The position numbers and the translations under genes are program-made. From Blastococcus tunisiensis (lineage in GTDB: Bacteria; Actinomycetota; Actinomycetes; Mycobacteriales; Geodermatophilaceae), in contig NZ_FOND01000003.1 in assembly GCF_900112815.1 (NCBI RefSeq), positions 186,001-250,000 on the forward strand: a stretch of 64,000 nt of DNA, in the 5' to 3' direction. Positions within the stretch are counted from its first letter, which is position 1; each line of letters opens with the position of its first letter. This document shows positions 25,863-35,236 of this stretch, one piece after another. The notes beneath the pieces are model-generated. The model did not search any database. It was not told the DNA's origin and saw nothing but the letters and a program-made list of their open reading frames with translations.

Positions 25863-27640
25863 CGTCCACCGACGGGGCCCCGGACGTCAACCACATGGAC
25901 GTCGTCGCGACGGCCGGGCACGTGGACCACGGCAAGTCGGCCCTGGTCCGTGCGCTGACCGGGATGGAGCCCGACCGCTGGGCGGAGGAGCGGCGCCGCG
26001 GGCTGACCATCGACCTGGGTTTCGCCTGGACGACGCTGCGCTCCGGCCGCCGGGTGGCGGTCGTCGACGTGCCCGGGCACGAGAAGTTCGTGGGCAACAT
26101 GCTGGCCGGGGTGGGCCCGGTGCCCGCGGCGCTGCTGGTGGTGGCCGCCGACGACGGCTGGTCGGCGCAGACCGCCGAGCACGTCGCGGTGCTCGACGCG
26201 CTCGGCGTCCAGCACGCGCTGGTCGCGGTGACCAAGTCCGACCTGGCCGACCCGGCACCCGTCGTCTCCGACGTCCGCCGGCGGCTCGCCGACACCTCGA
26301 TGGGCGTGGTGCCCGCCGTGCCGGTGAGCTCCGTGACCGGGGACGGGGTCGCCGAGCTCGGGGTCGCCCTCGAGGCGCTGCTGTCCGAGCTCCCACCGGC
26401 GGACCCGGACGCACCGGTCCGGCTGTGGATCGACCGCGCCTTCACCATCCGGGGGGCCGGCACGGTCGTCACCGGGACCCTCGCCGCCGGCAGCGTGGCG
26501 GCCGGTGACCGGTTCCTGCTCGGGGAGCGTGAGGTGGTGGTCCGCCGGGTGCAGTCGCTCGGGGCGCCGGTGGAGCACGCGAGCGCGACCGCCCGGGTGG
26601 CCCTGAACCTCCGGGACGTCGCGGTGGAGGACCTCTCGCGCGGCGACGTGCTGCTCACGCCGGGAGCCTTCCGGGTCACCGACGTGGTCGACGTGACGCT
26701 CGACGCCGAGCCGGGGGAGCGGCTGCCGGCCGAGCCGGTGGTGCACATCGGCTCGGCGACGGTCGGCGCCCGGCTGCGGCCCCTGGAGGGAGCGGCGGTG
26801 CGGCTCCGTCTGGCCGGCGCCCTGCCGCTGCGGGTCGGCGACCGGGTGCTGCTGCGCGATCCGGGGACCCGGCGGGTGCTCGGGGCCGACGTCCGCGACG
26901 TCGACCCGCCGGAGCTGCGGCGCCGGGGTGCCGCCCGGGCGCGGGCGGCGGACCTGGTCGCCCAGCCCGGCGGCGCCGCGGGTGCCGCGGTGGATCTGGC
27001 GCGCCGCCGGATCGTCCGGGTCGAGGACTTCACGGCCATGGGCTGGCCGGTGCCGGAGGGCGCCACCGTCCACGGGCCCTGGCTGCTGGCGGCCGGGCTG
27101 CGGGACGACCTCGTCGCCCGGGTGCCCGACGTCGTCGCCCGCTACCGGCGGCTGCGGCCGCTGGAACCGGGCCCGCCGGTCGAGGTGGTGCGCCGGGCCC
27201 TGGACCTGCCCGACGCGGACCTGGTGGCCGCCGTGGTCCGGCCGCCGCTGGAGCTGCGCGGGGGCCGGGTCGTCGACGGGACCGCCGCGCTGCCGCCGGA
27301 GGTGCAGCGCGCCGTCGAGGAGGTCCGGGCCCGGCTGGCCCAGGACCCGTTCGCGGCACCCGAGGCGCCGGACCTGGTCGCGGCCGGTCTCGGCGTCCGG
27401 GAGCTGGCGGCCGCCGTTCGCAGCGGCCAGCTCGTGCGGATCGCCGACGGCGTGTACCTCGCGCCCGGGATCGCCGAGGTGGCCAGGGCCCGCCTGGCGG
27501 ACGTGCCGCAGCCGTTCACGCTCAGCCAGGCCCGGCAGGCGTGGGGCACCACCCGGCGCGTCGCCGTCCCCCTGGCGGAGTGGCTGGACGCCCAGGGCGT
27601 CACCGTCCGCCTCCCGGACAACACCCGCCGGCTGGCCTGA
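25859..27640 (+). CDS. selB: Selenocysteine-specific elongation factor SelB
   Basis: SelB is the GTPase that carries Sec-tRNA to the ribosome and binds the mRNA SECIS hairpin. The 593-residue protein has P-loop GHVDHGKS (residues 20-27), DVPGHEKFVGNM, and TKSDLAD for guanine recognition. EF-Tu-like beta-barrel domains follow, then a C-terminal run of winged-helix domains (about residues 380-593, ending VPLAEWLDAQGVTVRLPDNTRRLA) that bind SECIS RNA. Length is normal for bacteria. SelB does not read the codon, so it can serve a UAG-decoding tRNA. Confidence 0.96.
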   Translation: MTSTDGAPDVNHMDVVATAGHVDHGKSALVRALTGMEPDRWAEERRRGLTIDLGFAWTTLRSGRRVAVVDVPGHEKFVGNMLAGVGPVPAALLVVAADDGWSAQTAEHVAVLDALGVQHALVAVTKSDLADPAPVVSDVRRRLADTSMGVVPAVPVSSVTGDGVAELGVALEALLSELPPADPDAPVRLWIDRAFTIRGAGTVVTGTLAAGSVAAGDRFLLGEREVVVRRVQSLGAPVEHASATARVALNLRDVAVEDLSRGDVLLTPGAFRVTDVVDVTLDAEPGERLPAEPVVHIGSATVGARLRPLEGAAVRLRLAGALPLRVGDRVLLRDPGTRRVLGADVRDVDPPELRRRGAARARAADLVAQPGGAAGAAVDLARRRIVRVEDFTAMGWPVPEGATVHGPWLLAAGLRDDLVARVPDVVARYRRLRPLEPGPPVEVVRRALDLPDADLVAAVVRPPLELRGGRVVDGTAALPPEVQRAVEEVRARLAQDPFAAPEAPDLVAAGLGVRELAAAVRSGQLVRIADGVYLAPGIAEVARARLADVPQPFTLSQARQAWGTTRRVAVPLAEWLDAQGVTVRLPDNTRRLA

Positions 27641-27646
27641 GCCGCC

Positions 27647-28423
27647 TCAGTCCGCGGTGGGAACCCAGCGGGCGGGGCGCTTCTCGCGGAAGGAGGCGAT
27701 GCCCTCCTGACCCTCCTCGCCGGCGAAGAACCGCGCGGAGAGGTCGAGCAGCTCGTCGAACTCCAGGGTCGTGCCGGCCCGCAGCAGGCGCTTGGTCTCG
27801 GCCAGTGCCGCCGGTGCGCCGGCGGTCAGGTGCACCAGCTGGGCGCGGACCTCCGCGTCGACCACGTCGTCGGGCACGACCAGGTCGACGAGCCCGCCGT
27901 CCACCGCGAGCGAGGCGTCGAACACCTGGCCGGTCAGCATCAGCCGGTGCGCCACGTGCGGCAGCATCCGGGGGAGGACGACGGCGGAGATCACGGCCGG
28001 GACCAGCCCCAGCCGCACCTCGGAGAAGGCGAACGTGGCTGAGCTGCCCGCGACCACCACGTCGCAGGCCGCCAGGAGCCCCACCCCGCCCGCCCGCGCC
28101 GGGCCGCGGACCACCGCGACCACCGGCTTCGGTGACGACCAGATCAGCTCGAGCAGGTCGGGGAACTCGCGGACTCCCTGGTCCTGCACGCCGCCGCCGG
28201 CCGCCTCGGCCAGGTCCATCCCCGAGCAGAAGACCCGGCCGGTGTGGTCGAGCACCACCGCCCGCACCGCGTCGTCGGCGAGCGCCTCGGCCAGCGCCGC
28301 CCGCAGCTGCGCGCGCATCGCCCGGGACAGGGCGTTGCGGTTGGCGGGGGAGTCGAGCGTCAGGGTCGCCACCCCGCGCGCCACCTGGACCTGGACCACA
28401 CGATCGGACGTCACAGACGGCAT
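27647..28423 (-). CDS. Enoyl-CoA hydratase/isomerase family protein
   Basis: The 258-residue crotonase-fold protein begins MPSVTSDRVVQVQVARGVAT and has the CoA-binding/oxyanion motifs ALSRAMRAQL, FCSGMDLAEAA and PARAGGVGLLAACDVVVAG. It ends with FFAGEEGQEGIASFREKRPARW, common in enoyl-CoA hydratases. The glutamates expected for hydration are not clearly both present, so isomerase or other CoA chemistry is possible. ATG at 28423 is used; GTG at 28414 is an alternative. It converges on selB and diverges from hemW. Confidence 0.88.
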   Translation of the reverse strand: MPSVTSDRVVQVQVARGVATLTLDSPANRNALSRAMRAQLRAALAEALADDAVRAVVLDHTGRVFCSGMDLAEAAGGGVQDQGVREFPDLLELIWSSPKPVVAVVRGPARAGGVGLLAACDVVVAGSSATFAFSEVRLGLVPAVISAVVLPRMLPHVAHRLMLTGQVFDASLAVDGGLVDLVVPDDVVDAEVRAQLVHLTAGAPAALAETKRLLRAGTTLEFDELLDLSARFFAGEEGQEGIASFREKRPARWVPTAD

Positions 28424-28463
28424 CCTGCCGGTCCCGCAGCCGGGCGCGGCACACTGGGAGCAG

Positions 28464-29702
28464 ATGACCACCGTCCTGCCGCTGCTGCCGGCCCCCGGGT
28501 TGCCGGCCGGGTCGCCCGGCCCCGACGCTCTGCCCGACAGCGCGCGCGAGCACCTCACGGCCACGCCCTTCGGGCTCTACGTGCACGTGCCCTTCTGCGC
28601 GACCCGCTGCGGCTACTGCGACTTCAACACCTACACCTCCGACGAGCTCGGCCCCGGTGCCAGCCGCGCCGAGTACGCCGGGACGGCGATCGCGGAGCTG
28701 CGCCGGGCCGCCGCGACGCTCGGCCCGGACCTGCCCACCGTCTCCACCGTCTTCGTCGGTGGCGGCACCCCGACCCTGCTCCCAGCCGACGACCTGGCCG
28801 CCGTCCTCGCCGAGGTCCACCGGCTGTTCCCGGTGGCCGGCGACGTCGAGGTGACCACCGAGGCCAACCCGGAGACCGTCGACCGCGGCTACCTGGCCCG
28901 GCTGCGCGAGGCCGGCTTCACCCGGGTCAGCCTGGGCATGCAGTCCGCCGCCGAGCACGTGCTCGCGGTGCTCGACCGCCGGCACACCCCGGGACGGGCG
29001 CTCGAGGCGGCGCACGAGGCGCGGGCCGCCGGCTTCGAGCACGTCAACCTCGATCTCATCTACGGGACACCGGGGGAGACCGACGCCGACTGGGCGGCCT
29101 CGCTCGACGCCGTCCTGTCCGGCCCCGTCGACCACGTGAGCGCCTACGCCCTCATCGTCGAGGACGGCACCCGGCTGGCCCGCCGGATCTCCCGCGGCGA
29201 GCTGCCGATGCCCGACGACGACGTGCTGGCCGACCGCTACGAGCAGGCCGACGCGACGCTCCGGACGGCGGGGTTCGACTGGTACGAGGTGTCGAACTGG
29301 GCCACCTCGGACGCTGCCCGGTGTCGGCACAACGAGCTGTACTGGGCCAACGCCAACTGGTGGGGCGTCGGGCCGGGGGCGCACAGCCACGTCGGCGGGC
29401 TGCGCTGGTGGAACGTCAAGCACCCGGCCGCCTACGCCGACCGGCTCGCGGCCGGGACGAGCCCGGCGCAGGACGCCGAGCTGCTGGACGAGGCCGACCG
29501 GGCGCTGGAGACGATCATGCTCGGCCTGCGTCTCCAAGAGGGGCTGGCCCTGGGGCTGCTGTCCGACACCGGTCGGGCGCGGGCCGCGGCCGCCGTCGAG
29601 CGGGGGCTGCTCGACGCGGACGCCCACGAGGCGGGTCGCGCCGTCCTCACCGACCGGGGCCGACTGCTGGCCGACGCCGTCGTCCGCGACCTGACCGACT
29701 GA
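28464..29702 (+). CDS. hemW: Radical SAM heme chaperone HemW
   Basis: HemW is a radical SAM protein that hands heme to target proteins; it is often mislabelled oxygen-independent coproporphyrinogen oxidase. The 412-residue protein has the iron-sulfur motif CATRCGYC (Cys45, Cys49, Cys52), the GGGTPTLL motif, and the C-terminal HemW domain (NELYWANANWWGVGPGAHSHV). It lacks the extra N-terminal region of true HemN. The ATG at 28464 is chosen because upstream codons overlap the divergent gene's promoter. In many actinobacteria hemW precedes hrcA and dnaJ, as here at a distance. Confidence 0.93.
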   Translation: MTTVLPLLPAPGLPAGSPGPDALPDSAREHLTATPFGLYVHVPFCATRCGYCDFNTYTSDELGPGASRAEYAGTAIAELRRAAATLGPDLPTVSTVFVGGGTPTLLPADDLAAVLAEVHRLFPVAGDVEVTTEANPETVDRGYLARLREAGFTRVSLGMQSAAEHVLAVLDRRHTPGRALEAAHEARAAGFEHVNLDLIYGTPGETDADWAASLDAVLSGPVDHVSAYALIVEDGTRLARRISRGELPMPDDDVLADRYEQADATLRTAGFDWYEVSNWATSDAARCRHNELYWANANWWGVGPGAHSHVGGLRWWNVKHPAAYADRLAAGTSPAQDAELLDEADRALETIMLGLRLQEGLALGLLSDTGRARAAAAVERGLLDADAHEAGRAVLTDRGRLLADAVVRDLTD

Positions 29703-29859
29703 GGAGGGGCGCGGACGCCGTTCCGCACGGGGTCCCACCCCGCTCGGCGGGAGTTGCGACACTCCCATCACCCGAAAGGGCCGGGTAGCCTCGGCCGTTC
29801 TCGGCTAGAGTGCTGGGTTCTCGGCAACGGCGCCGGGTCGTGCAAGGGGGTGACCGGCG

Positions 29860-30036
29860 ATGGACGCGTACACGTTCCGAGACGCCGGCTCCCCGCCCGG
29901 CTTCCGCGCCGCCGCCGTCCCCGCCCTCTCCGGCGGGATGCTGCTCGCCCTGGCGATGAATCGGCGAGCACGCGGCCTCCGAGGACTCGACGTCCTCCGC
30001 CGCAGCCAGGACAGGGCCCCGCCCCAGGCCGCCTGA
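29860..30036 (+). CDS. Hypothetical small protein, 58 residues
   Basis: A short frame from ATG 29860 encodes MDAYTFRDAGSPPGFRAAAV and ends in an Arg-rich helix (NRRARGLRGLDVLRRSQD). It shows strong G/C third-position bias and an AAGGGGG ribosome-binding site eight bases upstream. A TAGAGT -10-like box lies about 50 bases upstream (29813-29818). The middle (LSGGMLLALAMN) is mildly hydrophobic. I recognise no family. The rest of the 418-base interval 29703-30120 holds no other supported feature. Confidence 0.4.
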   Translation: MDAYTFRDAGSPPGFRAAAVPALSGGMLLALAMNRRARGLRGLDVLRRSQDRAPPQAA

Positions 30037-30120
30037 CTCCCTCCCGGAGTCCCGACCGCCCGTCCTGACGCGACACCCACCGGTGACCGCGTCTTCCCGC
30101 GTTGCCCGAAGGAGTTCCAC

Positions 30121-30441
30121 ATGTCCACCTCGCTCGACACCCAGACCGTCCCCTCCGGCTCGTCCGACCGGTTCCGCGCCCTGCTCGAGGAGCACCGCGC
30201 CGACGCCGTCCGCCAGCGGGACGAGGCGCTCGCCGAGTGCGCCCAGTCCGTCCCCGACCCGGTCGCCCAGCGCCGCAGCGCAGACCTGGCGGACACCATC
30301 GAGGCGATCGACGCCGCGCTCGCCCGGATCGAGGCCGGCACCTACGGCCGGTGCACCGGCTGCCAGCGCGAGATCCCGGAGGAGCGCCTCGAGCTGCGGC
30401 CGTTCGCGGGCACCTGCGTCGCCTGCAGTTCCGCGCGCTGA
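30121..30441 (+). CDS. TraR/DksA-type C4 zinc-finger protein
   Basis: The 106-residue protein has a coiled-coil N-terminal half and a C-terminal C4 zinc finger: Cys78, Cys81, Cys99, Cys102 in GRCTGCQRE and GTCVACSS. DksA/TraR proteins insert into the RNA polymerase secondary channel to modulate initiation. This is the short actinobacterial version, and the acidic DxxDxA tip of true DksA is not clear, so regulatory activity is inferred from the family. An AAGGAG ribosome-binding site precedes the ATG. Confidence 0.88.
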   Translation: MSTSLDTQTVPSGSSDRFRALLEEHRADAVRQRDEALAECAQSVPDPVAQRRSADLADTIEAIDAALARIEAGTYGRCTGCQREIPEERLELRPFAGTCVACSSAR

Positions 30442-30442
30442 C

Positions 30443-31693
30443 GTGCCCGGCGGCCGCCCTCGGGACGTCGCCGTCGTCGGCGCCGGCATGGTCGGCCTGG
30501 CGACGGCCTGGTTCCTGCAGGAGGGCGGGGCGGCGGTCACCGTCTACGAACGGGACCGGGTCGGGGCCGGGGCGTCGTGGGGGAACGCCGGCTGGCTCAC
30601 CCCCGCCCTGGCCGCGCCACTGCCCGAGCCGGCCGTCCTCCGGTACGGGCTGACGGCCGTCCTCGACCCCAGCTCGCCGGTCTACCTGCCGCTGCGGGCC
30701 GACCCCCGCCTGCTGCGCTTCCTCGTCTCCTTCGCCCGCAACAGCACGCACCGGCGGTGGCGCCGGGGCATGGCCGCCCTCGTGCCGCTCGACGAGCGGG
30801 CGCTGGACGCCTTCGATGCGCTGGCGGCCGGTGGGGTGACGGCCCGGACTCCGCGCAGCGAGCCGTTCCTCGCCGTCTACCGGTCCGAGCGGCAGCGGGA
30901 GGGGCTGCTCGCCGAGCTCCGCGGCGTCCGGGAGGCCGGGCAGCGCGACGTCCGGTTCAGCCTTGTCTCCGGCGCCGAGGCACGGTCGATGGAACCGGTC
31001 CTGACGGCCGAGGCCGGCTCCGCCATCCGCATCTCCGGCCAGCGCTACCTGGACCCGCCGGCGTTCCTGGCGTCGCTCGCGGCGTCCGTCCGGGCCCGGG
31101 GCGGTGCCGTCGCCGAGGGGCACGGGGTGACCGGCATCGCCGACACGGGGGACGGCGTGGTCGTCGGCACGGGCGCAGGCGAGCAGCGGCACGACGCCGT
31201 CGTCGTCGCGACCGGCGCCTGGCTCGGGACGCTCGCCCGGCGGTTCGGCGTCCGGCAGCCGGTGCAGGCCGGCCGCGGCTACAGCTTCAGCGTGCCGGTC
31301 CGGCGGATGCCGGGCGGACCCCTGTACTTCCCGGTGGAGCGGGTGGCCTGCACGCCGCTCGGCGACCGGCTGCGGATCGCCGGGATGATGGAGTTCCGCC
31401 GCCCGGACGACGCCCTGGACCCCCGCCGGATCGACGCGATCGTGGCCGCTGTCCGGCCGTTCCTCTCCGACGTCGACCTCGACGACCGGCAGGACGAATG
31501 GGTCGGTTCCCGGCCGGTCACCGTCGACGGCCTGCCGCTGCTGGGCGCCACCGCCTCACCCCGGGCCTTCCTCGCCGGCGGGCACGGCATGTGGGGCATC
31601 GCGCTGGGGCCGGTGACCGGCCGGCTCCTGGCGCGCGCCGTGCTCGACGGGGAGGCGCCCCCGGAGCTGCGCCCGTTCGACCCGCTGCGCTGA
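30443..31693 (+). CDS. FAD-dependent oxidoreductase, D-amino-acid dehydrogenase (DadA) type
   Basis: The 416-residue flavoprotein starts with the dinucleotide-binding motif VAVVGAGMVGLATAWFLQ and has the DAO-family end VTVDGLPLLGATASPRAFLAGGHG. WGNAGWLTPALAAPLPEP near residue 50 is typical of DadA-type D-amino-acid dehydrogenases. It probably oxidises an amine or amino acid at the membrane or in the cytosol; the substrate is not determined. GTG at 30443 follows the DksA-like gene immediately. Confidence 0.85.
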   Translation: MPGGRPRDVAVVGAGMVGLATAWFLQEGGAAVTVYERDRVGAGASWGNAGWLTPALAAPLPEPAVLRYGLTAVLDPSSPVYLPLRADPRLLRFLVSFARNSTHRRWRRGMAALVPLDERALDAFDALAAGGVTARTPRSEPFLAVYRSERQREGLLAELRGVREAGQRDVRFSLVSGAEARSMEPVLTAEAGSAIRISGQRYLDPPAFLASLAASVRARGGAVAEGHGVTGIADTGDGVVVGTGAGEQRHDAVVVATGAWLGTLARRFGVRQPVQAGRGYSFSVPVRRMPGGPLYFPVERVACTPLGDRLRIAGMMEFRRPDDALDPRRIDAIVAAVRPFLSDVDLDDRQDEWVGSRPVTVDGLPLLGATASPRAFLAGGHGMWGIALGPVTGRLLARAVLDGEAPPELRPFDPLR

Positions 31694-31770
31694 CCCCTCT
31701 GACGGATGTCAGACACGACCGGCGACGTTCCGCACTACTGGCCGGACCGCCGGTCCACCAGCCTGGAGCC

Positions 31771-32670
31771 GTGCCTGACTCGCCAGCCCTCGACGTCCGC
31801 GGCCTCACCGTCCGCTACGTCGGCACCGTCGCCGTGCACGACCTCGACCTCACCATCCCGGCCGGCCAGACCGTGGCCCTGCTCGGTGCCAACGGCGCCG
31901 GCAAGTCCTCGGTCGTCAACGCCGTCCTCGGCCTGATCACCCCCGCGGCGGGCGCCGTGCGCGTCCTCGGCCGGACCCCGCACGACGCGGTCCGGTCCGG
32001 GTGCGTCGGCGCGATGCTGCAGCACGGTGGGCTGCCCGGCGAGGCCCGCGTCGGGGAGGTCCTCGACCTCGTCCGCCGCAGCTACCCGACCTCGTGGCCG
32101 CTGGACGACCTCGTCGTCACCGCCGGCATCGACGGCCTCCTCGCCCGCCCGGTCGACGCCCTGTCCGGTGGGCAGCGCCAGCGCGTGCTGCTCGCCCTGG
32201 CGCTGGCCGGCGCCCCGCCGCTGCTGCTGCTCGACGAGCCGACGTCGGCCATGGACGTCGAGGGCCGGCGCGCCTTCTGGACGACGATGCGCGGGCTGGC
32301 CGGGGGCGGGCACACCGTCGTCTTCGCCACCCACCACCTCGAGGAGGCCGACGCCGTCGCCGACCGGGTGGTCGTCGTGGCGGACGGTCTGGTGGTGGCC
32401 GACGGGTCCACCGCGCAGGTCAAGGCGCGGGTCGCGGGCCGCACCATCGCCTTCACCGCCACCCCCGGCCGCCGGCTCGAGGGCCTGCCCGCCGTCACCG
32501 GCGTCACCCGGCAGGGCACCACGGTCACCCTCGCCACCGCCGACGCGGACGCGACGCTGCGCGCGCTGCTGGCCGACGGCGGGCTGCCCGACCTGGAGGT
32601 CCGGGGCGCCACCCTCGAGGACGCCGTCCTCTCCATCGTCAGGGACCACCCGATCGGAGCCGCACGATGA
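31771..32670 (+). CDS. ABC transporter ATP-binding protein (exporter)
   Basis: The 299-residue ATPase has Walker A GANGAGKSS, signature LSGGQRQRV and Walker B LLLLDEPTSAMD, plus a C-terminal domain typical of drug or lipid export ATPases (DrrA-like). GTG at 31771. It overlaps the permease gene by four bases. With the next three genes it forms an ATPase-permease-kinase-regulator set of the kind that senses and exports envelope-active compounds. The substrate is unknown. Confidence 0.88.
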   Translation: MPDSPALDVRGLTVRYVGTVAVHDLDLTIPAGQTVALLGANGAGKSSVVNAVLGLITPAAGAVRVLGRTPHDAVRSGCVGAMLQHGGLPGEARVGEVLDLVRRSYPTSWPLDDLVVTAGIDGLLARPVDALSGGQRQRVLLALALAGAPPLLLLDEPTSAMDVEGRRAFWTTMRGLAGGGHTVVFATHHLEEADAVADRVVVVADGLVVADGSTAQVKARVAGRTIAFTATPGRRLEGLPAVTGVTRQGTTVTLATADADATLRALLADGGLPDLEVRGATLEDAVLSIVRDHPIGAAR

Positions 32671-33413
32671 CCCCGCTGTTCGCCTTCCAGCTGCGCCGCG
32701 TCGGCCGCAACAAGCAGTTCCTCTTCTTCACGGTGGCCCTGCCCGCGCTGTTCACCGTCTTCATCACGAAGATCATCGGTGGGCAGATGGGTGACGCGGC
32801 CGGGTTCCAGGACGTCGCCGCGTCGGTGATGGTCTCGATGATGGCCTACGGCGCGCTCGGAGCCGCCCTCGGCGCCACCATCCGGGTCTCCTTCGACCGG
32901 GCGTCGGGCTGGCTCCGGCAGCTGCGCGTCACGCCCGTGCCGCAGACCCGGGTGGTCGCCGTCGACGTCGCCGTCGGGGGGCTGCTGACCCTGCCCGGCC
33001 TGCTCGTGGTCGCGCTCGTCGGCCGGTTCGTCAACGGCGTCGCGCTGCCGCTGGGCACGTGGATCGCCCTGGTGGGGGTGCTCTGGGCCGGCTCCGTCGC
33101 CTTCGTGGCGCTCGGGCTGCTGATCGGCTGGAGCCTCGAGGAGAAGGCGGCCGGCGGGGCGATCGGCATCCTCGGGGTGATCCTGGCCGCCCTCGGCGGG
33201 CTGTGGTGGCCGGTGGAGCTGTTCCCCGGGCCGATGCAGGTCCTCGCCCGCTTCATGCCCTCCTACTGGTACGCCGAGATGGGCCGCGACGTGGCCGCGG
33301 GCGGTTCGCCGGCGGTCCTGACGGTGGCGGCGCTGGCGGCGTTCACCGCGGTCTTCGCCGTCCTCGCGGTGACGGTGGCGAGGCGGCGACCGCTGCATGC
33401 CGTCTCCGGATGA
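32667..33413 (+). CDS. ABC-2 type transporter permease
   Basis: The 248-residue protein has about six membrane segments and the ABC-2 family pattern: an N-terminal FQLRRVGRNKQFLFFTVALPALF and a later GLWWPVELFPGPMQVLARFMPSYWYAEM, characteristic of linked exporter permeases. ATG at 32667 overlaps the ATPase stop, and its own stop overlaps the kinase start (ATGA). It forms the export channel with the preceding ATPase. Confidence 0.88.
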   Translation: MTPLFAFQLRRVGRNKQFLFFTVALPALFTVFITKIIGGQMGDAAGFQDVAASVMVSMMAYGALGAALGATIRVSFDRASGWLRQLRVTPVPQTRVVAVDVAVGGLLTLPGLLVVALVGRFVNGVALPLGTWIALVGVLWAGSVAFVALGLLIGWSLEEKAAGGAIGILGVILAALGGLWWPVELFPGPMQVLARFMPSYWYAEMGRDVAAGGSPAVLTVAALAAFTAVFAVLAVTVARRRPLHAVSG

Positions 33414-34537
33414 CCCGGGCTAGCGTCGCCGTCATGGACCCGCAGTCCCCGTGGCACCGCCTGGGCTGGGCGGCGCCGTGGCTGCTCTTCCAGGCCTTCC
33501 CCGTCGCCGACCTCGTCCGCACCCCGCGACCGCCGCTGGTCATCGCGGTGGCCGCGCTCGCCCTGCTGCTGTTCACCGTGGCCTACCTGCGGATCTTCAA
33601 CCGGATGTTCGGCGGGTGCGGCGGCGTCCAGCGCGAGATGGTGCTGGTCGCCGTCGTGGGCGTCGCCCTCGCGGTGTGGCTCGGACCCGCCTGGTCGGGC
33701 CTGATGATCTACGTGTCCGCCGCCGCGGCAGCCAGCCTGCCCGAGCGCTGGACGTGGCCCGCGGTGGTCGGTGCGGCCGCCGTGTGCGCCGGCGTCATCG
33801 GCGCGCACGGGGAGCTCGGGGGCATGTTCATCCTCCCGGTCATCTGCCTGCTCACCGCGTTCGCGCTGCGCGGCACCCGCTACCTCGTGTCGGTCAACGC
33901 GGAGCTGACCCAGGCGCGGGAGGAGCTGGCCCGCAGCGCCGTAGCCGAGGAACGGATGCGCTTCGCCCGGGACCTGCACGACCTGCTGGGTCACAGCCTC
34001 TCCCTGATCGCGCTGAAGAGCGAGCTCGCCGGCCGGCTGGCCGAGCGTGACCCGGCCCGGGCGCGGCAGGAGATGGCCGACGTCGAGGACGCCGCCCGGC
34101 GGGCCCTCGCGGAGGTCCGCGACGCGGTGAGCGGGTACCGGCAGGTGAGGCTCGCGCAGGCGCTCGTCGAGGCGCGGTCGGCCCTGTCGGCCGCCGGGAT
34201 CGGCCTGCGCGCCCCGGCCGTAGGCGAGCCGCTGCCGGCCGCCGCGGACGCTGTCCTCGGCTGGGTGGTGCGAGAGGCGACGACGAACGTGCTGCGGCAC
34301 AGCGGCGCCCGCTCGGTGGTGGTGGACCTGGCCACGACGGACGACGACGTCAGGCTCACGGTCACCGACGACGGCCGGGGCGGCACCGGACCGCGCGGGG
34401 CGGGGCTCTCGGGCCTGGAGGAGCGGGTCGAGGCCGTGGGTGGTCGGCTGGAGGCCGGTCCGGTCGACGGGCGGGGGTTCCGGCTGGCCGTCGTCGTCCC
34501 GGTGCGGCTGGCCGCCGAGCCGGCGGTGGCGCGGTGA
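33410..34537 (+). CDS. Sensor histidine kinase, DesK/NarX-like (HisKA_3)
   Basis: The 375-residue protein has about four to five N-terminal membrane helices, a HisKA_3 dimerisation helix with the phospho-accepting histidine in FARDLHDLLGHSLSLIALK, and an HATPase domain with DDGRGGTGPRGAGLSGLEERV. It resembles the DesK group that senses membrane state. ATG at 33410 overlaps the permease stop; an ATG at 33434 is an alternative. It is coupled to the response regulator gene by overlap. Confidence 0.87.
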   Translation: MTRASVAVMDPQSPWHRLGWAAPWLLFQAFPVADLVRTPRPPLVIAVAALALLLFTVAYLRIFNRMFGGCGGVQREMVLVAVVGVALAVWLGPAWSGLMIYVSAAAAASLPERWTWPAVVGAAAVCAGVIGAHGELGGMFILPVICLLTAFALRGTRYLVSVNAELTQAREELARSAVAEERMRFARDLHDLLGHSLSLIALKSELAGRLAERDPARARQEMADVEDAARRALAEVRDAVSGYRQVRLAQALVEARSALSAAGIGLRAPAVGEPLPAAADAVLGWVVREATTNVLRHSGARSVVVDLATTDDDVRLTVTDDGRGGTGPRGAGLSGLEERVEAVGGRLEAGPVDGRGFRLAVVVPVRLAAEPAVAR

Positions 34538-35139
34538 TCCGGGTGCTCATCGCCGAGGACCAGGCCCTGGTCCGCGGTGCGCTCCGGGCCCTGCTGGAGC
34601 TCGAGGACGACCTCGAGGTGGTCGCCGAGGTCGGCCGGGGCGACGCCGTGGTGCACGCGGCCCGGGAGCACCGGCCCGACGTGGCGCTGCTCGACATCGA
34701 GATGCCCGGTGGCGACGGCATCGAGGCGGCCCGCGCGCTCGGCGCCGCCGTCCCCGGTTGCCGGGCGGTCATCCTCACCACCTTCGGCCGTCCGGGCTTC
34801 CTCCGCCGAGCCATGGAGGTCGGCGCGGCCGGCTTCCTCGTGAAGGACGCGCCGGTCGCCGAGCTGGCCCGGGGCATCCGGGCGGTGATGGCCGGGGAGC
34901 GGGTCATCGACCGCGATCTGGCGGCCGCCGCGCTGGCGATCGGGGCCACGCCGCTGTCCACCCGGGAGGCCGACGTGCTGCGCGCCGCGGTGGACGGCGC
35001 GACCGTGGCCGACATCGCCGGGAGGCTGTTCCTGTCGGAGGGGACGGTCCGGAACTACCTGTCCTCGGCGATCGGCAAGACCGGCGCGCGGACCCGCGTC
35101 GAGGCGGCGCGGGTGGCCGCCGAGAAGGGCTGGCTCTGA
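34534..35139 (+). CDS. Response regulator, NarL/LuxR family
   Basis: The 201-residue regulator has a receiver domain with the phospho-accepting aspartate in VALLDIEMPGGDG (about residue 54) and a LuxR helix-turn-helix (PLSTREADVLRAAVDG to SEGTVRNYLSSAIGKTGART). GTG at 34534 overlaps the kinase stop. It probably controls the upstream ABC exporter operon. A TGACGGATGTCA imperfect inverted repeat just upstream of the ATPase gene (about 31700-31711) could be a binding site, but this is not established. Confidence 0.9.
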   Translation: MIRVLIAEDQALVRGALRALLELEDDLEVVAEVGRGDAVVHAAREHRPDVALLDIEMPGGDGIEAARALGAAVPGCRAVILTTFGRPGFLRRAMEVGAAGFLVKDAPVAELARGIRAVMAGERVIDRDLAAAALAIGATPLSTREADVLRAAVDGATVADIAGRLFLSEGTVRNYLSSAIGKTGARTRVEAARVAAEKGWL

Positions 35140-35236
35140 GCAGGTTGCCCCCGGGACGTCGTGCGCGGATCGGCAGTTACCGGGCGGGAAACTGCTGATC
35201 CGCGCACACTGTTCGACCGCGACGGGGCGAGCGGTC

